From Sthenelais limicola (Eukaryota > Annelida > Polychaeta > Phyllodocida > Sigalionidae): a DNA stretch of 64,000 bases. Under the pieces are notes generated by a model that ran no database searches, was not told the DNA's origin, and saw only the letters and a program-made list of their open reading frames with translations. Every line of letters starts with the position of its first letter. Position 1 is the first letter of the stretch. Shown here piece by piece: positions 12,531 to 22,500 of this stretch. Location of the stretch: assembly GCA_942159475.1 (NCBI GenBank), contig OW804097.1, positions 8,895,685 to 8,959,684 on the forward strand, in the 5' to 3' direction. Position numbers and translations under genes: made by a program.

Positions 12531-14612
12531 GGTATCAAACACAGATTCTAGTATACTGGCTATGAATATATCCTTGGCATATGATTTAAAATATCTAGAA
12601 TACACTTTAACATATCATTAATGCAATCTTGGTACAATTTAGCCAGTTATGAAGACATTAATAGGGCCATGGTTCAATGTTTACCAAACCGCAGGTTTTA
12701 TACTATTTAATACCGGGTATGCCCTTACCCTATTCTAATGGAGAGACCCAGTTCCACTGGTACTAGAGTACTGAATTTCCGCATATATAATCCCAGTATG
12801 TATATTCATATATGCCCCAAATGACATTCTTCTAAAACAATTTATTATGGCGATATAAATGCAAATGATATAGGGGGGTATGCCCGGTATATTGTGGCAT
12901 ACCCGGTATGGCTGGAAAGAAACAACTAGGAGACACATTGAAACTGTTGTTACATGTTCAAGACTCAATGTTAACTTATGGAAACCATGTCGACCACCAC
13001 CTATAGTGATTGGCTGGGTCTTCCTGCGATTTATTGGATATTATCAACCAGAATGAGAATGATTGAGGCTTATACATTCATTTCTATGGTGTGCGAATAT
13101 TGTTAAAATGTTTAGGAATCAACCATTTGTGTGATATTCATCAGTCTAATCATTATTTATATGTTTGAAAAGTTGTTTTCAACAATTCTTAGTGAAGCAT
13201 TTTCCTGTCCTATGTTTAAGGAAGGATTAATATAGCCTCAAAGTTAACAAAAATCCAAGAGGGTATGCCCGGTACCATTATTATTTAACATGATTTCTAT
13301 GCACATTTAACAATTATTTCTCCATGGGGATCATCTTAAGTTAGTTTTTATTAATCAGAAATGTCATATGTATAATCCAACATAATTTTAGGACTATGGG
13401 GGTAGGGATGTTCAGACAAATGTATTTTAAATTGATACCGGGCATACCACACAAATCATTTTCTGTTGATAAATGATAGCAAAATATCAGTATTAGTGTC
13501 GGTAGGGTCCTCCTGTTATATCTCAATGTCCCTTGCAATTCCTTTTCCAATGTACGAGTGAAAGTTTGCTCATAAACACAATAGACACTTTTTCAAAGCA
13601 TATTAAAAGAGTGGTTGATACCGGGCATCCCCCCTTCTATCCTAGTAACCTTGACTAAGTACATTTTTAACCCACACATCACCATAAAACGTACCATTTG
13701 AACATATCACGCCTTAGTGTACATATGTCTGTGGCTTTATGCTTCATTTCCATGCAACTTAATTCAAATTTAATCAAAATCATGATACCGGGTATCCCTT
13801 GGCATCCCCTGAAAGGTAGAATTTTTGTAAAAACTTCTACCCATGTGACTTTATCTTCAGTATTTTTGTACAGTAACATGCCCTGTATCCATTACTACAC
13901 ATATTTCTTATGCACTTACTGAGTTTCATGTGAATGTACCCATTTAAGTAGCCACTACAATAAGATGTTAGATAACATGTACCAGATAACATGTACCCTT
14001 GTGGGGGATGCCCGGTATATTTGAGAAGGTGTTGTTCTCAGGCCAAGTGAGGTGATATTTAGACAAGGAGTGACTCAAAATTAGATCAATTGTGTCCCAA
14101 ATATATTTCTCCTTTGATGTAAATAAGTTTCTATTAGTGATATGAAAGCTTTCTGGTTTATTTGTGATGTCAAAGTCGGTGGGGAATTATAAGGGGATGC
14201 CCGGTATATTGGAAAAGGGATGCCCGGTATCAAACATAACTTTGTATTATCAATTTTCCCAGGGATACTAAATATGATAAATTGGTAACCAGTTGTTATA
14301 TTAATGGAAAAGATGCATATGTTACCAGAAAACAGGTTTTCACCCTGTTTATGGCAACAAATGCAGCATTATTGAATTTATGTTTGAACCATATGTTACC
14401 GATCAAAACACTCCTGTTTTGGGGAAATGTGATCCATTTGCTTTCATGTTTCACATAATATTCTTGGATGCTACATAGTTATGGATTGGTATACTTGTAA
14501 AGGAACATTTAATCCTTATAAAGAACTACTTTTTATTTGGAAATTGAAGTTTTATGTCCTGAGTTATTGAAGATACAAGGAACTGACACTTCATTTGATA
14601 CCGGGTATACCC
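12531..14612. repeat. cluster of twelve GGGTATGCCCGGTATC motifs
   Basis: The motif RGGGRTRCCCGGTATCAAA or its reverse complement occurs at about 12531, 12710, 12874, 12896, 13261, 13434, 13617, 13784, 14003, 14193, 14217 and 14597. Orientations are mixed. Centre-to-centre steps are near 165-190 bp in most cases, with near-doubles (365 and 380) where a site is missing and two close pairs (21 and 25 bp). The DNA between sites shows no obvious repetition, so this is not a simple satellite. It could be a binding-site array or the relic of a very old repeat. Confidence 0.75.
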
Positions 14613-14836
14613 TAAAAATGATCACCTTCTTTCAACTACAATAAAAACTGAGATATTGAGAGTTCGTGAGTATAATTGGTGGTTTTAGGTAGTGGAGACA
14701 TCTATGATACCAGTCAGAAGGAATATGAGCTTATACTTACTACTTTTTTTTTCAATCATCCTAAATCTCATAAAACCGCAATTGTACATTCTAAAAAAAT
14801 TTGACCCATATAGTCGATACAGTGACCTTAGCCACT

Positions 14837-14896
14837 TTATATAGCCTTGAAATTTTTGAAGATCTGTTATATAGCCTTGAAATTTTTGAAGATCTG
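14837..14896 (+). repeat. tandem duplication, 30 bp x 2
   Basis: TTATATAGCCTTGAAATTTT and the ten bases after it are repeated exactly at a 30-bp step. Confidence 0.9.
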
Positions 14897-16105
14897 TTTC
14901 TTACTGTACTGTAATTACACATCCCCTGATTTTCCCCTTTCACCCCTTCCACAGAGTGACTCATGAAGTAAAAGTTGAAAAACAGTGATTGATGTAGAAT
15001 GTGAATATATAATTTGTTAGATACCGGTACATCACTGACCTATGAAAAACAATAATGTCATCTGACGACCAATTTGTTTAGTTGGTTACTGGTTTAATCT
15101 CAATTTTCCGCCTAATTTCCATTTTCAGTCATTAAGACTGAAGATTTATTGACGATTGGCCCACAAAGCATACTGGTGAACCTTCATTCCTTTAAACATT
15201 TAATCTGTCCTTGTATATGCTAGCTACTATGTTTACCATACAGTCTAACGGGTGAGCTATATTTTTAAGACTGGTTCATCAGTCCCTGAATGCTCTACCC
15301 CATTATGTCATGGACAGCTGGGCAATGATATTGATGCAATAAATGTGATCTTCACGACAGTATCAGTAGGCCTACAGCATGTGAGTCAGGTAGTTTGAAA
15401 ATGTAGGTTTCAACTATTCTCTCAAATAACAAAAATTCACAATAAATGAAATTCAAATTATAGTTCAATCAGTATGCGAACAGACTTTTATAGCCAAATC
15501 AATAGCTATGTACTCAGTTATACCTAGTATTAATCATTTGTTTGAGCTAATTTTACAGTATTCACTGTATTGCTGCTGATTCTATATTTTCTGATCTGAA
15601 CTGTATTTGTTCACGTTCTATAGGTTGGTCAACACATCATTGTACATTGATCATATATACAATCTCCCATTAATTAATATTTGTCTGAGATTATGTGTAA
15701 AAGAATGTCGATTTACTTGATAATAAACAGGAGTTTAAACAAAACCTCAAATGTTGCTCGATTTGTGTCAAAGGCACTACAAGAATCAATACCTCCAAGC
15801 CACCAGAGTGCTAAACCGATTCCTTCCATATAGCATTAATTAAACCCCTCTATTGTATGTAATAAGAAATTAATGGGCTATCAACCCAATTTCGACTCAA
15901 CTAAGAAAAAGAGAAATGAACTATGGCTACCTCCTCTCTTGTTAGCAGCACCTTCCTCCTTTCTGTATGGTTCTCGTCTGGTTGCCTATACATCGATTTC
16001 GTCTCACCTGGAAAAAATAAATCAACACATGTTGAAATCAATGCACATTCAATCATAGCTAGCCTACTTCTTAAAATTTTAAGTCACAATTTCAAAATAA
16101 CTTAC

Positions 16106-16220
16106 CATCATAGAAGAAATTCTGAGCGTATCTCTTGAAGGAGTACTTCTTTGATTTGTCCAGGTCAGCTGGCAATACACCAGTAGCCAAAAAGGTACGC
16201 ACTTGACGTAGCTTCTCCAT
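16106..16220 (-). CDS. first coding exon of GIN-like integrase gene
   Basis: Minus-strand exon starting with ATG at 16220 (context GGCAATGG, good at -3 and +4) and ending at 16106 before a perfect GTAAGT donor; 38 codons plus one base. The peptide begins MEKLRQVRTFLATGVLPADL and ends KRYAQNFFYDG. A short helix, a Thr-Gly-x-x-Pro step and a basic segment leading to Asp-Gly fits the N-terminus of GIN/KRBA2-type integrase genes, just before the zinc finger. The zinc-finger exons found far downstream on the same strand (5581-515) support one gene, although the connecting exon was not found. An out-of-frame upstream ATG at 16242 would start a short overlapping reading frame. Since downstream exons are broken, this exon is probably a relic too. 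Confidence 0.55.
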
Positions 16221-16260
16221 TGCCAAGGCCAGCAATGAACATGGGGAGCAGTTATCCGAG

Positions 16261-16269
16261 CTTTATATA
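16261..16269 (-). promoter_or_regulatory. TATA box of the minus-strand integrase gene
   Basis: TATATAAAG on the minus strand, about 41-49 bases before the first-exon ATG at 16220. This leaves room for a short 5' UTR with a start site near 16235-16240. Predicted from sequence only. Confidence 0.5.
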
Positions 16270-16619
16270 TGGGCTTTGATTCGCTTCAAAACATCGTTTC
16301 GAAAAAGCGCAGGCTGATCGGGAGTAGGCCCCGCCCACTTTTAGATGGTGACCACAAACTTTAAGGGCAAAAAACTATATTTTCTGCTTGTTACAAAACC
16401 GTATTGGGCAAATCGTTAGAAAGGAAATTCTCTTTTATAGCTTGGTTGATGATTTCAATGTCATTAGTGGAGTAATAAGGCAGTTAAAACAATCGGATTT
16501 ACGACTAGACTGGCCCATGGAAGGATAAATGTTTAGATGAGTATGTATGTCATGTGACTGACTGACCCAGATCTGCCAAGCCACAAATTTACATAACATA
16601 ACCCCATTGGCTATCTACA

Positions 16620-17210
16620 TTTCGCGGTATAGGTCATGTGATCGTGTAAGTCCCTCCCCACTGATATCCCCGCGAATTTACATAAGCATTTTTCCCGCCC
16701 AAGGTCCAGGTGATGTGATCTTGCAAGGCCCCGCCCCTATTCGGTGAAATAAGCTATTTGTAGAACTAAACTCATCCAAACTATGTTTAACACCAAATGT
16801 GTCAATTTTATTTATAAAAACGTCCAAAAACTACAGCAGAAGTGATCGTTGAAACTAGGCATCACTGCGTTGCTGTTCACTGTACACTAGCGTCGAAATT
16901 GTCAATGTCAATCAGTCATTGGACGCCAATCAGCATCGCCGAAAGTAATACAAAATGCATAATAACATGCAAAATTACTCAGGTACATCAATTCCTAAAC
17001 GTAGACGTTTATTTCATCTTTGTAAGTAAGAGTTAAAGGAGGTAGCAAAGCTAAAATACTACGTCGCAGAGAAATAGGTCAACATCCAAGGCTAAATGGG
17101 CCATAATCCTAGCCGCGCAGTAACTGGGTCAAGTCTGGTCACGTGACTTCCGGTCGCAAGATTTCCCGGTCGCAGGATTTCCCGTGACAAGGCCCACTTG
17201 GCACCAACTG
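16620..17210. promoter_or_regulatory. GC-richer promoter-like region with E-box and ETS sites
   Basis: Upstream of the minus-strand exon, this region holds a palindromic GGTCACGTGAC (17138-17148, CACGTG core), an adjacent ACTTCCGG ETS-type site, and two copies of CGGTCGCARGATTTCCC (from 17151 and 17168). CCCCGCCC-type boxes occur near 16640-16735. No confident plus-strand exon follows it, so its target is unknown. Confidence 0.35.
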
Positions 17211-18457
17211 CTCATTGCCATACTTAACTTTATGGGTGAAGTCGCCAGAAAATGTACAATTCAGCTTCACCAATCCTCTCAAATAACCCAAATTTCAGAC
17301 GAAAATAATGTTTAAAATCTAACCAAATAGATTGCTAGAATCAATGCAATGACGAATATAGGCTAGGCCTATCCTCGGCTCGAATTGACCTAGTATTGAC
17401 CAAATTGCAGCCTAATTTAGCAGAATTTACTAAATGTGTACAGCTTCCAAATGTAGATTTTCTGAAAATCTGACCCTTATAATACCAGACTAATTTCCAA
17501 AAGAATATCAGTAGCTTCTTCTTGCCGAGGTTCTCTCTACTTAGGCCCTGTAGTGCCGGGTACGGTATGGGTACCGTAGGCCTACGGGACGGCTCCTGTA
17601 TGATGGTGGAGCGGGGGCAGTGTCCAATATTTTTGTCACTAGTCACTTGTCGCTAAGAAAACTCTGTCACAACTATAGTCCACCTATGGCGATTATAAGA
17701 AACGGCAACGTCGATTTGGCGATAATAATAAAAGATTATTTTAAATTCTAAAACCGCCGATTTGTTGATTTAACTCGAGTTCTTGAGAAAACACATTTTC
17801 ATGATAAAAATATGGGTTCATATTGATTACATTAAATTGGATATAATATGTTAAAGAATGTTTAGGCTACTTAAATTCTACCTAAATGAAGGTGCATCGC
17901 CTCAAACCTTGTGCTATTTAAAATTTTCGGAAGATATAATATGATTTTGTGGGGTTAGTACCTGCTGCTATATTTCGGTGAAAGGTTTCTACGGGGTTTC
18001 TACAACAGTTTCTGAGTTTTCTACAACATGTATGAATTTTTTATACCGTCAGGTGACGTGGCAGTCGCCCAGCCTACCATAGATAATCTATATTATGGTT
18101 CTACATAAATTTATCCACTAGGTAGACCCAATAGTATATCAAAGTGCGTAAAAATGTGGGCCAGTTCATATTGAAATAAAACTGGAAAAATTATATTTTG
18201 CAAATCTTAAGATAAATTTCATACAGGTATGAGGTAAAGTAATGATACATGAACATGGCTATGAAGAAATTAAAATTGAAGTACATTGATATATTATGAC
18301 ACAAGGAGGTATAATATTAACATATGTATTGAAATAACTGAACACTTGTCAGAAAATTACCTACCCTAGCTAGTGTTAATTTAATGTGTTTAATCGTATT
18401 TAATCAATTGACATGTATTATTACCTATCTATGTTGGAGTGACCGAACAGTAGGTAA

Positions 18458-18827
18458 TAGAGTGTGTAAGTGTCATGGCGGCGGGGCGCGAATTAACGAA
18501 AACTAGTCGCGTAGTTGTACCGATGTGTGGACCGGAAGCAAACAATCTCCATAGAGTTAGCATTGGGGCGATACATAATCACTCTTTACATCGCCCCTGT
18601 AGCGGTTTAAGGATTATGGAGGCTATAGTTGAAATCGTGTGCCTCTAGAGATGGATATATGTGAGTTAGAAGTCCTAAATCTATATAATCGTTGAAAGAA
18701 CAGAGATTTAATATAGCGGTAACGTTGGGGCTATGGGACTTTCGCGTGACATGTCCACATGACGTCATGAAACTGCAACAGTAGCGTGACTCAAAATATC
18801 GCCGCGGTGGACTACTTACGCGCCCTA
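18458..18827. mobile_element. MITE with TAGGGCGCGTAAGT ends, copy 1
   Basis: 370 bp, about 84% similar by eye to the outer parts of 51948-52931. Ends are imperfect inverted repeats (left TAGAGTGTGTAAGT, right TACTTACGCGCCCTA), consistent with a TA target duplication. It carries a TGACGTCA palindrome (18760-18767) and lies about 725 bp upstream of the copy A start codon, so it could affect that gene's promoter. No coding content. Confidence 0.7.
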
Positions 18828-18925
18828 TGGTGATAATTAGGACACCTTATAGTGTAAACGTGTGGCAACCCAGATTGTGCCCTCACCTCACCTAGCCTGG
18901 AGTAAATCTCAGTCAAGTAGGCCTA

Positions 18926-19328
18926 CCAGTCAATGCCATAGCTGGGAATGAGTGTAGTATAGGAAGATAACCTTTAAGTCAGGGTACATGTATTACACCT
19001 GGGGCCCGTTGCTCCGTTTCTCGCTAACTATTTCCCCATTGAAAGTGTATGGGAAAATAGTTAGTGGGAATGAGTGTAGTATAGGAAAGTAACCTTTAGG
19101 TCAGGGTACATGTATTACACCAGTCAACCCCATAGCTGGGAATGTGTGTAGTATAGGAAAGTAACCTTTAGGTCAGGATACATGTATTATACCGGTCAAC
19201 TCCATAGCTGGGAATGAGTGTAGTATAGGAAAGTAACCTTTAGGTCAGGGTACATGTATTACACCAGTCAATATAGCTGGGAATGAGTGTAGTATAGGAA
19301 AGTAACCTTTAGGTCAGGGTGTATGTAT
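18926..19328 (+). repeat. tandem array of 70-75-bp units before gene A
   Basis: Five copies of a unit containing ATAGCTGGGAATGAGTGTAG and TAACCTTTAGGTCAGGGTAC; steps are about 70-73 bp. The first and second are separated by a 58-bp insert holding GGGGCCCGTTGCTCCG and a short palindrome around AACTATTTCCCCATTG. It ends about 225 bp before the start codon of copy A. Copy B has no equivalent array. Confidence 0.9.
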
Positions 19329-19552
19329 TAGATAAAATAAACGTAGGACCAAAATCTGGTGATTCATGATTAATAAGCTGGATGAGATCTCATAAGAACT
19401 CAGGGTTAAGGTCGAAAGGTCAACGAGAGTGTCAATGTCAATAACTGATCGTATATTTTGATTATTTCGACATAGGTAAGGACACCTATGTCTTGAAGAA
19501 CCTATTGTCACGCCATCCAACAAACCTATAGAATACTAAGCCTACCACCAAC

Positions 19553-22500
19553 ATGCCTAAGGTCAAGGATAAGGGCCCCCATGTCCCCAAGGCCCATCCA
19601 TATTGGGGGATGACAATGAAGGAACTCACAGAGCAACTGAAGAAGAGAGGAGCCGATGTTTTAGGTCAAAAGGCAGACCTTGTGGCAAGGCAAGTATAGA
19701 CATGTATAGCAGCTGTTAGATAGTTATATGACTCCATGTCTATATAGGACTCCATTCATGCCCCCATGGGCCCACATTATATTTTGAAACTGTTGGCCTA
19801 CAATCCTATATAGTGTTTGAGTTTATCTTTTAGTGGATATCAGCCTGTTATCACCTTAGGTATAATACAACCTGAACAGATTTTTTAACCTAAAGTGTTA
19901 TGAGATTGAACCGGTGATTAAGATGTCCTTTTTGTGGTCAAGTGACTTCAATTTTCCCTTCAGATTTTCCAATTCATGTTTTATATTTTCTGTGTAGACT
20001 GGAATCATATGATACAAATGCCAACTTAGTGGCCAGTAGTAGCCAGGAAGTACCAGCCTCGGCATCGGCCTCGGCCTCAGACATGGACACTGACACAAAG
20101 GTAAATATATTGTTGTTACTTTAACAGTTAGATACAAGAAATTTTGGTTGTGACCAAGATAAGAACTGTTTCCTCCAAATCCCACTTCAAGTATAGGGCC
20201 TAGGCCTACAGAGTAAATACCCACCATTGATACCCACTCCAAACATTAAAAAAAAGGGGTGTCAAAGACTCAGTGTGCATTACTAACGTTGTGTAAATTA
20301 GAAGACATTACCATGACTAGGGCTACGTACAAGGTCCCCGAAAACTATTGATATAGCATGTGTCACAAACCCTTCAAGACCAATTCACAGTGAGTTGAAA
20401 CTTAAACTAACTGTTGAAATTTGCATATCAAAAAGTTTGGTTGTAGTAGAAGATCCTGTTTCACTCTGAAATTCCAGATATTGAATATGGCAGAGGACCG
20501 GTGAGTATACAACGTTTATTTTCTAACAATCTCAACTTGAGTTTAGTGCTGAGGCACTTTCTGGCAAGGTCAACATGACATCAACACTTTCATTGCAAGC
20601 ACCATGTTTCTTTTGTTCTTGGAACATCAAATTATGTTATCCTGCCTTCTGGGCATATACAGTTATAATCTGATGGTCGATTATTAGACCATGTCCTTTT
20701 TCGTCAACACAATATTTTTTTAGATTTTCAGTTTTCTGCACAAACTCTCTCCGCCCCCCCCCCCACATCCGCACACCTTTGACATTGATATAGGACCACC
20801 TCACATACAGCCAAAACAGACCAAATTATACACTTCACTTCTACTCTGACGAGAATTATACCAATCTGTTAACCAATTTCAACACATTCTTCCAATTCTG
20901 TGATCACATTTCTCCACAATTTGTGGCTTTTCTTCCCAAGAACTATGCTATTGTACTTGATAACTCTCACTTTTACTTTAATTTCATTAATACAGGCATG
21001 AATCACAATGTCATCATTAAAAAACAATTTCCGTCTAACAAAGTAACTTTTAACTGTAAAACAGAGCCAGTTCATGTACACCTTTCTTAAGTATAAATGG
21101 GGCCACCTAACAGTCAGTCAGACTGTAATTAACAGCTGTAGAGATCAAGTAACAACTCTACATGACTGAACCCTTAGAACTAAAAAGAACCAACGAATCC
21201 TGGATCCTGTCAATACTTTATATTAATATGAATAATTTAATATCAAATAATATTGACGTCTGATGCTTAACTGAGATCAAAATATGTAAGGTCTGATTTA
21301 TAAAGCAAAAACATGATGAAATCTGATCGCCTAGTGTCCCAAAGGGTATTTTTTCACTAACTTAAAAAATTCGATGAATATTTAATAAGTTCACCTGTAT
21401 CTAAATTATGAGGAAGGATGGTTGGCTGTCTTGTGTAGGTCTTCTTAAATAATGCATTATAAAATGTGGGCCTCGAGAGAGTATCCCCCTAACAAGATAG
21501 TTACAATAATCAACCCCTTGTATTCCAGTACTGACGCCAGCAGTGTTAAGCCATGGCAAGAGTCCCATGAAGAAGGTCAGAAGATGGTCAGTGGTGACAG
21601 GACACTGGTCAGCAAGTTGTTTGATGGCATGCCTTTACTTAGGTCTGAACTGGTTTTGTCTGATGAGTTCTGGGACTTGTTGGTACAGAAGAAAGTTATT
21701 GACACAAAGTTGAAATCCGATTTAAAGGTATTTTTAATGTACTGTGGGTTATTTTGCTATGAATTTACACACACTAGGAAGAAGGCCCTGATTTACATTA
21801 CTTTCCAAACCTTCATATGTTTAGACTGCTTGTAGGATATAAGATATCAAACAACCAAAATCTATATGTATTTCATGGACACTATAATTTTGCAGGCATT
21901 TGATTCCCAGGAACTCCAAGTGCATGATTTGGTGGGGCACCTGATGAGGGGGAAGTTGCACCAGGTGCATGGTTTCTTCTGGGTTCTTGTCAACACCAAG
22001 CAGCAACACCTTGTAGAGATGCTTGGGTTCCCCACCAGAAAATACATTGATGTCCAGCTGATGCTAAATTGAGTGAAATGTAAAATAGCTTTGATCAAAA
22101 GTAAAAGTTGCTACTTTGTACTAATGTGAGGAACGTTACTGTCAATTTAGATCATTGTTGTTTTGTTCTGGTTCACACATTGTAATGTATTTCTTGTTAC
22201 CTGCAGTTTAGCCAACAGATCTCCCTTATATTTACCATTGAATATAAGGTTGACCGTAAAGTTCAAAAGTGAAGAAAGGGAAGTTCTATGTTCTTCAGTT
22301 TGTTGAGACTGGGTTGAATATTCAAGCAATGACTATGAAAATATGTCCTGAATCTATAACATTTTGTGATGCTTACGGCACATCCTTGGGAGAGGATGGC
22401 CAGAATATTGATAGTGGTAGAGAACTGGTAGTGTTATTAATCAGCACATGTGTTTTCCAGGGAGTGTTGGCAGAGTTGATGCCTTTTAGGTCAGTTTTTT

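Larger units (their letters stand above)
5582..16105. other. non-coding stretch, probably intron plus repeats
   Basis: Ten kilobases without a coding segment I can support. It would be the intron region between the first integrase-gene exon (16106-16220) and the zinc-finger exon (5581). One more exon is expected here (the segment before the His pair in this family) but I could not find it, so it is lost or too diverged. The stretch holds hairpins at 6162-6226 and 8699-8740, short tandem repeats, and the motif cluster at 12531-14612. Homopolymer C runs occur near 6060-6078. Confidence 0.5.
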
